Below, piece by piece: positions 10,721 to 22,684 of a stretch of 64,000 nucleotides of DNA. Positions within the stretch are counted from its first letter, which is position 1. Each line of letters begins with the position of its first letter. The notes under the pieces are model-generated. The model saw nothing but the letters and a program-made list of their open reading frames with translations. It was not told the DNA's origin and searched no databases. The stretch is taken from assembly GCA_019633425.1 (NCBI GenBank), contig WSUB01000051.1:176657-240656 (forward strand), in the 5' to 3' direction. This stretch comes from Tulasnella sp. 424 (lineage: Eukaryota > Basidiomycota > Agaricomycetes > Cantharellales > Tulasnellaceae). The position numbers were made by a program, and so were the translations under genes.

Positions 10721-13700
10721 ATGGGTCAAAGCCATTCCCAGCCCAGTGTCCGGCAACGTGACCAATCAAATGTTATAGCTAGCCCTCAGCGAGAGTTGAC
10801 CGCCGCGGACACTACCAGTCCACAACGCGATACTGCCGCACCTGTCCCTAGAAGAAGGACACCTAGTAGCGGGGCTCCTCGAAAGCGTTTGTCGACGCTG
10901 TTGAGAGGAAAGCGTCCAGAGACGACTATTGAGCCTAGTTTCAACGAACGGGGAGAACCGCTCGACGCCGCGGGTGCCGATCGTGGTGAGCATTGTTTTG
11001 CATGATTGCTCAACATGAACGGCCTCCATGCTCATACGACTTTTATTCTACGTGCAGGCATTTCAGTGCCACCCCTGTCTGTAAAATCTAGAAGCCTCAG
11101 GAGGCTTTTTAACCGCCGGAGCTGGGCACCGTCCAGTCTATATACTCCCCGCGATGTTGCTCCAGCTACGCCTCTAGCAGGGGAAGCTGGTTGGCAACCG
11201 GGAACGTCACATTCATCCACGACAGCAAGCAGTTCACAAGATGTTTCAGCTAGAGTGGCGCCAGAATCCAGCCTGGGCCAGAGCGACGCCACCAGTGCGT
11301 TGTCCAACACAGGGGTCCACCCATCTATGGAAGCAAGGTCCTTCTCCTCCCAACCAAGCGCCTCCCGATCCTCCCCTTCGACCACAGAACAAGTTTCATC
11401 GTCCTTTTCACCATCCGCCACACCTCCTGTACTGCCGGAAGGCAATGATCACACACCTCGCCGCCCCACAAAACGCGAGATTGCCATGCTATCTGGCAGC
11501 TCATCGCCCGCCTCGAGCAACACTCCAACTCGTGGTCTTTCGGGCTCATCCGATTCACCTTCTACCCCCTCAGCGACAGTGGCTTCGACTGAACCGAGCA
11601 GCGATCCAGCATCGGATGCACCTGTTTCAGTCGTGTTAGAGGAAGATCCCGCCGCACTTGGAATGTCACGGCCTGCCTCATGGCATTCCTTCACTCTTGA
11701 AGATAGTCACGAGGCGGATTTGGCCACGGTGGATGCCATCTCTGTGGCTGAAGTTGGAGAGGAAAATAAGCATGCAGCCTCGGAAGAGCCAATCCCAACA
11801 ACAGAGGAGTCTCCTGATGAAATGGATTTGAGATCTGATGTTGGAGAGGCTTCGCATCCCCGGTCTTCTGCAGTAGAGCCTGGCTCAACCGCTCCTCCTA
11901 TGTCCGAATTGGCTTCGTCTATCGGTTCCCTTCCACCCAGTTCAAACCTTCCTATTGTTGATGAGAACACGGATATGACAGGATCGACCCAACTCCCTCT
12001 CCCTCCCCCACAGCCTGCTATCGTTCCTCCGTTACCCGTCATCCCAGCTGGCACGACTATGATCATTCAAGGTGTGGTTCAGGCTGCGGAGGATCCTGCT
12101 CGACCGCCCCGAAGACGCGCAGACCCATCCACATCAAGCGCAAATCCGGAAAGCTCTACAAATGCAGAAGGCGCCTCTGAGTCGACTGCAGATTCCTCCA
12201 ATGCGCCGGCAAGCAATGCACATGCGCGTCTTACCGGAACGTTTGGTGAGGAGGCCGAAGCTGCTAGGCGGTCAAGCCAAGATTCCGAAAATCCAAGTGG
12301 TGCAGCCGAGTTGTTGGGCGCTCTTCTCCTGTGAGTTTCGAAGTGACGTGTTTCTCCGTTTTCCTGGATCTGACCCCTTTATGTGATAGTGCTGCTGCGT
12401 CTGCCACTGCTAATATGCTCATGTCGGACCCACCCGGCTCATCGAACGCCGCTCCCGCTGCCCCTGCCATTACCGAACAGACACCTCCTGAAACTAATAC
12501 TCCAGCAGATCCGTCTCAGTCGGCATCCGCTGAGCCAACTGGCTCCCGAAGCAGACCTCGATCATCTGTTGGCGTGGGTCCACGACCTCGCCCTCGGACT
12601 ATGCACGTTCCAGATGGAGACAACTATACCGACTACCTTGGTCGTAGCAGGGAAAGGCCGCGCAGCTTGATGGGGTCTTTGCGAGACCGAATGTTTGGTT
12701 CTGGTCCGGATGAAGAGTCTTTGAGTCGGCTTCTTCGTTCGCTTCCTGGTTCGTCATCCCCATCGCACCCGGATCGAGGCCATAGGAGGACTCGTAGTGA
12801 ACGACTTGGGCAGTATCCACCGGATGAGGACGTTCCTACTCCACCCCAGGAAGACCCAACGCGAGACCCTATTGAGTCGCTTAGGGAGCGGATCGCGAGC
12901 GAGTTGATGAGGGCTCTAGCAAATCGAGAATCACAAGCTGAGGATCCCTCGAGCTCCATTCCCTCGCGGCCAAGTGACGCCCGTTCCCCGCTGAGCGAAC
13001 AGAGCCCTCCGCCGGCGAGTCCAACCACCGCCTCACCTGGAGGGTTAACTAGTGTTCCGCTCTCGTTCCCGAGTCCATCGGCAGCGGTGACCGGACCAGC
13101 GGACCAGCATCCAGAAGGATCGTTCGAGCGATTCCTTCAGGATACTAATACCGAGTTGAGGAGAACATTGCAAGAGAGGATGAATTATCGCGAGGCTGCC
13201 ACGGCTGTTCCAATCGTCGTGCCTGTTGGGCCATCTGACGGTTCATCGACCGAGCCCAACCCAGAGCCAACTGCAGAAGCCGACGGTCCATCGGGAGGAG
13301 TAGCGGCAACATCGTCTTCGGAAGCTCCCACTGGTACGAGGTTGATTCATCGAGCACCGGAGGGTGTTATTGAGCCTCGGTTGAATTGGTGGAGAATGTA
13401 AGTTCGCCTCCCAATGATTGAAGTAGAAATCTGGACCTGACTGTGTTTGAATTTGTAGGCATCGCTTCCCTGCTCGCACTGTTGCAGCGACTGCTCCACC
13501 CGAACCTTCAGCCCCTGGTTCATCCTCTACAGAACCGACACTAACGCCACAAACCAATGCCGATGCTTCACCCTCACCGCCTGCCACACCAACACCCCAA
13601 GCAAGCACGATTCTTATACCCGTGATCGTTGTAGGCATCCGAACTGCACCGACCACCTTGGTTCAAGAAATCGGCGCCCTTGCGGCTCCTCCACCCCCGC

Positions 13701-14660
13701 CAATGATCCCAGAACCCCCAGTCAGCGATCGTCCATCACCTTTGATGCATCGAAATGGAAGCAGTTCGTCCATAACTATCCGTGCTCCGCAAGATCGCAG
13801 TGCCCCTCGACCTTCTTGGGCGCGCGCGTTGGAAAACATGACCCGGTCGCTTGCCGCCCGGCGACGAATGGAAAGGGAGAGGTCACAAAGATCTCGGGAA
13901 CCAAGTTTCGCTGGTCCAAGTGCTGGGACGACATCGGTGCCTTCAACACCGACTATGGATGCACCGGCAGGACCTGCTGCTGATGGTGATGCTTCAAATC
14001 GGGATAGGACGAGGAATTATCTGATTTGGGTCATCGGTAAGATTGTCTTGGCTCCAAATTTGGATGTGGTTGACTGATTCTTTTGTGCCACGAAATCTAG
14101 GCGGATACTATCCCGAATCACACCCCATCCTTACATCTCCCAATCTCCTTCTGAATCAGTTCGACCAGGACGATTTCTGGGGCTTGGCGGAGCTTCTTGG
14201 TCAAGTCAAACCACCGGTTGCGTCCAAGACGGACATTGATCAATCTGGCTTGGAAATTATCAAGCCGTCGCAGGTTGCAGAATACGAAAAGGAAGGCAAG
14301 ATCACCTCCAATACCAGTGAACGGGTGAGCAGGACCGAACGTTTCCTTTCGATGACCAGACCATGCTAACGTTGTAATGTTCTGCTCAGTGCCTCATCTG
14401 TCTATCCGACTATGAAGATGATGAGGATATCCGAGTCATGTCTTGTAAGCACGCCTTCCATCAACCTTGTGTGGACAAGTGGCTCGAAGTTGGCCGAAAC
14501 AATTGCCCTGCGTGTCGAACAAAGGTACGAGCGATTGGTTTGCCGGTGACGTTCGTTTGATTGATCTTATGCTGTTTTATAGGGTGTCGATGTTCAAGAC
14601 ACACCACTTTCCGCTGAAGCCTCTGGGCAATCTGGAGAACCCTCAACGTCCATGGCCTAA
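10721..14660 (+). CDS. Large RING-H2 E3 ubiquitin ligase, potentially N-myristoylated
   Basis: Seven exons (10721-10985, 11058-12330, 12390-13397, 13459-14036, 14101-14324, 14390-14524, 14583-14660) give 1,186 residues. The N-terminus MGQSHSQ fits an N-myristoylation signal. About 1,000 residues of Ser/Pro/Glu-rich disordered sequence follow. A short ordered block, GYYPESHPILTSPNLL then FDQDDFWGLAELLGQVKPP, precedes the C-terminal RING. The RING reads CLICLSDYEDDEDIRVMSC-KHAFHQPC-VDKWLEVGRNNCPACR, with all eight C3H2C3 zinc ligands. It should transfer ubiquitin from an E2, probably at a membrane. The ordered block plus RING is the likely functional core. Substrates are unknown. Confidence 0.9.
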
Positions 14661-15139
14661 AAGTACCTGTGCAACGCTAGGCTCCCTTTCTTCATTATTA
14701 GTTTTTCCTTGGAACACAAACTCCTCTCCTTTCACTCATTGTCATGAACACAAGCTTTCCCTGGGCTTTTTCTTTTGTTCTTGATTATACTTCTTGCATG
14801 ACTTAAAAGCCAAATACCACGTAGAAGTCCCATGTAATGCCTAGTTAGCCCCGGTAGTTGAATTCAAGTTGCGTCGAAGTCGCTGGTATGTTCTTGGCTG
14901 AGTCCAGCATGGGTCTGCTGGCTGGAAAACCTAAATCGTGTTCCGTGGCACGAGTTGCACTCTGATGGAACCAAAATAAAAGAATTGACCATAAATGGGT
15001 AAAGCACTCCAGGTGGCATTTTTGGATGCAGAGAAATACAAAGAGTATTAGTATAAGGGGTCGAATATAAGTAGTAAGTGGGAGTGCTGCTAAGTGATAC
15101 AGTGGGGTAGGTGAAGGTACATAAATGGATGCGCGATTC
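14661..15139. other. Intergenic between converging genes
   Basis: The 3' flanks of the RING gene (+) and of the tail-anchored protein gene (-). T-rich; no gene recognised. Confidence 0.5.
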
Positions 15140-16231
15140 TCAGCGGCGGAAGTATCTTGACCAGAATACACCGGCTGTGATGGCAGCGCCTAAGCCAAGT
15201 ACATAGACCGTGCCAGATTCGGCCTGCGAGGGTGTTTCGGGAGCAGTTGTCTGATGTGCTGGTTCCTGCACGATGGAAAGCGCAATTAGCATATGCGGAT
15301 TACTCGGGCTCAAGCCACCGGTGTCACTTACCTCGTCAACTGATGGGTCTACGGAGGAGGAAACGCTGCACGGAGGACAATAGAAGCGAGTGATGGTTCT
15401 GGTGATAGTAATTTCCGTCAGCTTAAGTGTTCATTTCCTGTGGTAAATTCGAACGCACTGTTGGATATTCGCAATCTCGTTCTGCAAACAGCTCGGATCG
15501 GCGAATGCACAATCCTGATCAATTTCGGTGCATACGTCAACGAGAACATTGATGTTGGCTAGTGCGCTTGGCTTCTCGAGGCTTGACTCGATGCAGGTCG
15601 TGGGGGCTGACGCTTCCCATGACCCCGCTGTTTGCCAGACGGCGTCGGCCAGCCGAGTCTGAGAGTCCGCGCTAAGACTAGATCCGCGATCGTCGGACCG
15701 CCCTATGGAGGCGCGGACGTCGTGTGATATTAACCGAATGGGTTTGTGGATGTAAGCGAATGCAGGGGTGAATGGGAGTGTAATTGGCTCCGCGAGTCGA
15801 AGCGAGGAAGGGTTACTTGAGTTAATTTGCGATGACGTTGAGTTAATTGGAATGCCAACCGCCGGGAATTCGGGTGTCGGTCCGGGTCCGATGAGCGTGA
15901 CCTTGATGTCCTCTGGAGGCGGACGGGAGAATCGATGAAGACCGTCCTGTACGACTCCCAGAGGATCGTAAATCGAGCTCTCGTGTACTATTCCGAGATA
16001 TTTGTTACACTGCATCCGTCGTAAGTTTCCAACGAGGGCCGGATTGTCGAGGAACAGTTCGCAGAGACCGTCGAGGGAGATGGAAAAGGCAATGATCTGT
16101 CCAGCCTTGATCTGAGGTCTCCATTGGCGGGCGGCGCTTTTATTTGGGTTGATTATAGATAGAGGGCGCTGAGTTGTTGGCGGCACAGGTGGTGGCAGAG
16201 CGACCGGGGAGAGAGGTGGTGAGGGCAACAT
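15140..16231 (-). CDS. Unknown tail-anchored fungal protein
   Basis: Function not recognised. Three exons on the minus strand (16231-15459, 15398-15332, 15265-15140) give 321 residues. The ATG at 16231 opens with a Pro-rich leader (MLPSPPLSPVALPPPVPP). A probable globular domain follows: KAGQIIAFSISLDGLCELFL, GIVHESSIYDPLGVVQDGLH. Next is a region with AFAYIHKPIRLISHDVRAS and a Cys-containing helix, SCLQNEIANIQQ. The second exon carries RFYCPPCS. The last exon ends in a single hydrophobic segment, TVYVLGLGAAITAGVFW, followed by SRYFRR. A lone C-terminal TM with a basic end and no signal peptide is typical of tail-anchored proteins of the ER or outer mitochondrial membrane. Target membrane and role are unknown. 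Confidence 0.75.
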
Positions 16232-17000
16232 GGCGCAGAATGGTAGTGTCGCGTTACATGTCTCCACTCCGTGTTCTTATACCCTCCGACGGACGTCAAG
16301 GAGTCGATCGATGCTGTGGGGATCATACACAGACTTTTTGTTTGAGGTCCAAACCCTTCGGGACGGTCTCCAGCTCAGCTCCCAGCCTCCCTCCTTCTCC
16401 CCTTATCCTCATGAACCCATATGAGCATGTCGCAAAACAAGAAGCCAAGGCTGGGAAGGCTCCGAAGCCTCCTTTTCACAGGGGGTGGTGGTGGTGAAAG
16501 GCTTATTCACGTCGGGCTGAGCAAGTCACCCAGACCGTGTGCGGCGAGGTGGGAACGGAAGAGGACAATCGGACGACCTGGGATTTCGTTCCCGCTTTTT
16601 ATAGTCCACCTAAAGATCATTCAGGCTGATCGCGTAACTTGAGCCGTTTCAATTTAGCCGCGATGTAGTGGTTCATCCGCCAGGATAGACAGTCCGCCAA
16701 AAATGTATGAGACACGGGCCGTCCAGCAATTATTCCCAAGTTGCGCTCAAGGTAGTTCTGGGCAGCCAAAAGGAGCTTGAACCTCCATTTGGAGTCTGGA
16801 TAAATGCTCGAAGCCGTTGAGAAGTCTGAGAACGGCGAGCTTCGTGCGAACGGTGTATCTAGGCGGGAGTGGGTCCGACAGGTCACGGGCAGTTGGCAGT
16901 TCAGGCACGTGACGATAAACAAACGCGACCAACAACGATCGTTTTCCTCTCCATCCCAACGACAGGCGTCCACCGCACACCTCCATCTTTCGAACCAGCA
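16232..17000. promoter_or_regulatory. Shared divergent promoter region
   Basis: 769 bp between the divergent starts of the tail-anchored protein (-) and the Cdc11-like scaffold (+). It probably holds promoters for both. I could not assign specific factor sites. Short open frames here lack recognisable motifs. Confidence 0.45.
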
Positions 17001-20000
17001 ATGGCACTCCCAGGATGGCAGACAGACGAACTGGATGAAGAATGGGTTTCTCCTCCCCAATCTCCCTCTCCAGCAAGCAACAGCTTCAAGATCAACAACA
17101 GCATTCGCAATGTGTCCAGTTCATCAGTCAAAGATCTAATTTCACTGTCCACCCCCACTAAAACATCTCCGTTCATCGACTCTACCAACTCAAGCCCAAA
17201 TGCAGGATACCTGGATGGGTCCTCTCCTCAAGGCGGGACTTTTCTCATTCGTGAAGACCAGCCTTTACCAGAAACTCCGCTTGGGCTGAAGCCGGGCCAA
17301 CGACCAAAAAAGGGCATGCTCAAGGACTTCTTTACCCCCCTCGCGTTGGAGAGGATGTTCGAGCCCCCATCGCCTCCAGCAACTCCGGACTTGCTGGACG
17401 GGCCGGAGCGGTCCACGACCCCGCCGCTGCCGTCTCTTCCTTCAACAAGTCCTCGTGCCCCTCTTCAACCCACTCGTTCACACCCACCTTCAAGACTCTC
17501 TCAGTCGTTCGTCCCCCCTTCAGAGTCAGACACGTCCAACGTCGATGGTTCCACGGTCGAGGGCACAGACGTAATAGTCGCCAGCGACATACCGGGTCTC
17601 GTGGCGTTTGACGGCCGGAAGGCGAGTTCAAACTTCCAGTTCACCTTCCAAGTGAAGACACCGTCCCACGACAACGCCAATGCCTCGCGCCATTATTCGC
17701 CCCCGAATCCGACCCCGAATCCCAGGGCTGCAAAGACCGCCGATATCTCGTGGTCGAATGTCCGGTCTGCTAGTCACAACGCGACAGATGGGGAACCCCA
17801 AGCTGAGGAGGACAAACCAGCATCCGACCCGCCACTGAAGCTCTTCCAATTCAAATATGATACTTTTACTCGCGATCACCTGGGGGCTCTAGCAGATTCG
17901 ATCGCGGTTCGGGGTTCACCATCGGGGAGCCACGATTCCGAAGATGGGGACGAGGAGCCCGTTTGGAGGAGCACCAAACGGATCAAATTGAGTCCGCCCG
18001 AAGACTTGTCTTCCCGGACGTCCTCTAGTCGGGATTTCCGCAATAGTCCTTGGGGGAAGGTTCAAACTCGAGAGTACTTCAAGGGGTCTCCATCATTTGC
18101 AAATATGTTGGGTACTAGCAGTCGCGTCCCCTCCCAAATCACTCAAGGTCCAGCTTCGACCGTCGTAGCCGATCGGCATTATTTAAATATAGGCTCTCGT
18201 CCTTCCGACGGTAAGGCATCGTCTCGACTCTTTTCACTCCCAAACTGACTAATTTGCATTAGCCCCGCGGGAAGTGGGCCAAAATCGGGTACCGTCTACC
18301 AGCTCTTCAGCGACGGCTTCGACGATAGCTGCTATCACACCAGTTGATTCAATGCCTTCACCGGTCGGGGCGAAGCGCAACTCGGTGAACTATCGCCTCC
18401 AAGGTGCCAACATTCTGGCCCAAATAAAGCTAGACGTCCTCAATCACAGCAGTGAATCGTCGTGGAGTGCTAGTGCGGGTGGAAAGTCTGTCTTGACCAC
18501 TGCCTCTGATGAATCGCACGGCGTGGAAGACGAAACTCAGGAAGAAACCCAGGAAGAAACCCAGGAAGAAACCCAGGACGACGACCAGGACGACGACCAG
18601 GACGACGACCAGGATGAAGACCAGGACGAAACCCCCGACGAGACGACAGACTCTATCCTGGATGAAACTCAATCCCTTGCCACTGTGTCTCCACCAAAAC
18701 TACCTAGGAAGTCGCCCAGGAAGCTCCTGCGCCGTATCAGTGCTGCTGACGAAGTGGACCGTGAGCTAGGTGCTGAAGCCTCGAGGACATCGATGGGTGG
18801 GGAGAAGAGCTTGCAAGATCTTGGAGGCAAGAGCCTGCCTCATCTATCTCCGGACAAGATTGTCGTGCCTCCCACCATCGTCTTTACTTCTCGAATCCCG
18901 GATCCTCCCCGCCTTGGCAATGATCTCTCGTCTTCAAGGTTGGGCGGTGCTGTCCGGGCCGCTCCTCAGCCCCTTGCCCCGCTCCCGGAGAGCCGTCGGA
19001 TTCCTACCACTGTCCCCGCGACCCTCCATCCGCATCACGTTCCCGCGTCTCACGAGGATATGAATCGCTTCGTCTCGTCGAGCACGACGTCAGGGATATC
19101 AGGAACGACTGTCGGCAGTTTCGTTAAGCAACCCGGCCCGCCTTTGGTTGGCCAGATGCGAACGATCCGGCCCGAGGAGATACAGGGCGTATTGCCCGCT
19201 CAGCTTGGAGGCATGGTTTACTCGGCGGAACAACACAAGTGGGTGAGAGAAGGCAATGCTGTGACGGGAGACGGGGACACAAGTGAGGATCCGTTTGGCG
19301 ACATCGATAGCATCGCTGGCACTCCACGGAGCGACCGTCACCAAATCAAGAGCATGGAACAGGCAGACGAAGCTGAGGAAGAGGAAGATGAACAAGATTC
19401 TGAAGATCCTCCCGCCGCTCAAACAGAGGCTGTCGAAGACGCCAATGCTGACGAATCGGCTGTTGCGGACGACTTCGACGACGACAGCATCCTAGGAGGG
19501 GATACAGAGTCCGTGATCAACGCTCCAGAGCCTCAGTATGATGATTTCTCCACAACGGCGTCAGAAGGCTCCCCGCAAAAATCCAGCAATGCCCTTGCAA
19601 CGCCCAAGGCACAAGCTCGGACGTTGGAGGAGCTCTCTGAGAGCATCGCGAATATGTCGCTAAAGATGGATCTTTCGCCCGTAAAACCGGCTCGCACTCC
19701 CAGGACTCCTTCGTCTGCTGTCACCAGGCAACTTCCGATACGGTCGGTTCTTAAGCCCACCCCAAGCCAGAATACACCTTTGCCAACGCCGCGTGTAGCG
19801 GCGGTGACCCCGCGATCAACGGCTCTTACCGCAAGTCAGCGTCGATCGGTCAGTTTCTCTGATGGCCGTAGGAGCGGGAAAATGCGAGATGTATCTGTTC
19901 ATGTTCCCGAAGCTGAAACCGAGGAGAGCGACCGAAGTAAAGTCGAAGAGCATACTGGCACTCTGTTAGGAGGCATGACATCCGAATTCATCACATCCGC

Positions 20001-22684
20001 ACGTACTAAGCGATGCCAGGACTTGTTAGAAGGGTTGAATGACTCTGGTACGCCGAATTTCTTCCCAGCGCTTTGGTTGTTGACTAATATCTCGTCGAAT
20101 CGTCGCGCATGCGATGCTGTGCAGACGGCCTCCATACCTTTGCAACGCGGGAACAGAGCCAACTAAAAGCGAAATCGGCCCTTTCGACGCCTCAGGGCCA
20201 GGCAATTGTGGATTCGAGTGGCTTAGTTCCCCGAGGCGACTCCGCATCTCGGACGTTCTCCCGTACTCCAAAAACCCGCACTAGCGAAGTGGCGGGAGAG
20301 ACTACACTCCTGACGACTGAGGCCTCCTTCCGAATAACGCACGAGCAGTTGGTTCGGGTACTTACGACGGTCGAGCCCTATGAGCCGTATTGGGAGACAC
20401 TCAAGGTTATGGACATTCGGCGGAAAGGCGTGGAAAGTCTCAACCGTTTGAAGGAACTCATGCCAAATTTGGATCGGATATATGTGTGAGTGTATCTAAG
20501 TTATTTTGCCGATGGTTGCATGGGTTCGTTAGGTTGCAGGGCTGACCTTCTTTTCTCCCGTTCATTATGCGACTCTCATGGACCCGCCCTTTTGACCCTT
20601 AGGGACGGAAACTCACTCAGTTGGTTGAGCGGTTTGCCAAGCAATCTCCGGGTCCTGAGCGCGGCAAATAACCTGTGAGTCGGATTTTTTGACGGCTAAA
20701 CGGGAGAATGGTTTTATTCACTCACTACTTGCGGCACTATTCTGTCGCTGGAAGGCTTACCTCTCCGACGTCGTTCGCTCATCTGCCCAACATCGAAGAG
20801 CTTGAGATTAGCCATAACCAAATCGACTCCCTCGAACGTAAGTCGTCTCCACATTCAATCGAAGCATTAGAGGCTGTCGAGCGGGCTAACATGTCTCGAC
20901 ATTGAAACAGAGTTGGGCGGGCTTCGCCACTTACGGGATCTCAAGGCGGATGGAAATCGGATTGTTCGACTCGACGGTATTGGTCAGCTAGACTCTCTTG
21001 TGAGAGTTTCGGTCAAGAGCAACTGCATCCAAGAAGTGGACTTTGACAGCTTCCATTGGCCTCGTTTGGAAGCTTTGGATCTTAGTTCCAACTCTGTGAA
21101 CACGATCGGGGGCCTCGGTTCATTGCCGGCGTTGGTGTCCTTAAATTTAGGTGCGTAACTCCGTCATTGTGTCATCCAGCTTTGTAGAGAGCACGGGACC
21201 CGGTGTGAAGCTCGGTCGAAGAGCCTAAGAGCTTCTTTTGCCGAGGGTCCCACCTGCGGCGCTTCTGCGTAGGGTGCTCGGACCCTGAGCCGGATAAGTT
21301 GAAACTTGGCTGAACTTCCACTCACCCCGGAACCTTTTTATTTCTCAGATCACAATGAATTGGCGACCTTCTCCTCGGATTCAATCATGACGAAACTTAG
21401 GGTTCTCAGACTAAGCGATAACCGGCTAAACGAAGTGGACTTGGCGGCATTCCCGAACGTTCGGACGTTGTACATGGATAATAATAGGTTGGGAGATGTC
21501 TTGAACGCGTCTCGGCTCACTCGACTGGAGAATCTGAGCGTCCGTTCGCAGACTGGGTCCGGCCTGTGAGTGAATCGTTCATTTTGCTGTCAGCTCCGAG
21601 GCCTTGGTTCCGCGCTTCCACATTGCACAAGTATGGTCGTGAGAAGTGTACGGGGGCTGCGGTGTCCGAGCCTAATGGAGCAATTAAGACGTGGCGGCGA
21701 TGCTGACCTGATACTCCAAATAGGGCACTTCCGTTGCGTGATGTTCGAGACATCAAGCGCCTTTACATCTCCGGTGGGTGGCCTCCGATAGCGTCCCATG
21801 ACCAAGCGCTAACACGTCCCTTACCGACTTTGCCACGCCGCCCATCTTCCGAAAATGCTCAACAGGCAACCCGCTGAACGACCGAGAGCTGTTCGCCGAG
21901 CCCATGTACAACCTGGTGTACTTGGAGATGGCAGCATGCCGACTATCCGTCCTCCCCGAGAACATGGGCAAGATGGTGCCCAATCTCCGGGTCGTCAATC
22001 TGAACTACAACTTCCTCAGCGATATTGCAAAGCCTTTCGGCGGGCTCTCACGATTAAGAAAGATCAGCGCAGTGGGTTCTCGGTTGAAGGGAAGCAAGTC
22101 CATTGTCCGTATGTTACAGAAGATGCCCGACATGGAACAGGTCGATCTGAGGTGAGGATCTATTTCATTGCTTAATTTATTTTGGCTAATGGGGTTGTTG
22201 CCTTCGCAGGATGAACCCATATTCCTTAGGATGGTATCTTCCCATCATCGTCCATGATCTTCACGGCGCGCTTCAGCCATCCGAGCGAGGGGTATCATTC
22301 ACCGGGGATGCCGCCGGTTCGGCTGCGGAATCGAACGCCAAGGCAGCGTCGCCTCAGAAACGGGGCCGCAGCAATGGCGGTACGGTTGTCACCTGGCAGG
22401 ATATGGACAACAAGTTCCGTCGAGATTTGCCCGACGAGCTGTACGTCGCTCGCCTCGGCTTCAGAGGGCTGGTGATGCGGGCATGCCCGAGGTTGTTGAT
22501 GTTGGACGGTGTGGAGGTTACGTCGGCGGAAAAGGAGAAGGCGGGTAAATTGTTGAAAGGATTGGAGAGGAGTGTTAATGGGCATGGAGCTCCCAAGGCT
22601 GTCACGGTGGGCTCGGTGGCTCCGGAGGCTTCGGCGATGAGTTTGGTCGCTGGTCGCGCGACAGGCGGTAAAGCGAGGAGCTGA
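17001..22684 (+). CDS. cdc11: SIN/MEN scaffold, Cdc11/Nud1-type leucine-rich repeat protein
   Basis: Spindle-pole-body scaffold that anchors and activates the septation initiation network (S. pombe Cdc11, S. cerevisiae Nud1, Aspergillus SnaD). Ten exons (17001-18210, 18263-20047, 20125-20485, 20603-20674, 20755-20837, 20911-21150, 21349-21565, 21724-21773, 21866-22151, 22210-22684) give 1,592 residues. The N-terminal two thirds are disordered, with an acidic EETQ/DDDQ repeat and many S/T-P sites, as expected of a Cdc2/Cdc7 substrate. After ITHEQLVRVLTTVEPYEPYW come leucine-rich repeats, for example LPNIEELEISHNQIDSLEQL, LEALDLSSNSVNTIGGL, MTKLRVLRLSDNRLNEV, and PNLRVVNLNYNFLS. The C-terminal cap has MNPYSLGWYLPII and LYVARLGFRGLVMRACPRL, a region conserved in this family. 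The frame is intact; several small exons split the repeats. Confidence 0.88.
18532..18633 (+). repeat. Coding 12-bp minisatellite (EETQ / DDDQ)
   Basis: Within exon 2 of the scaffold gene. Three units of GAAGAAACCCAG are followed by three of GACGACGACCAG and then degenerate units. All are in frame and encode an acidic Gln-spaced tract. Units are near identical at the DNA level, so length variation between strains is likely. Confidence 0.9.

Noticed and set aside
18532..18633. CRISPR-like regular repeat
   Set aside because: The units are contiguous 12-mers without spacers and lie in frame within a eukaryotic coding exon.
18430..18672. Minus-strand hydrophobic frame (Val/Phe/Leu repeats)
   Set aside because: It is the antisense of the EETQ/DDDQ minisatellite, not a membrane protein.
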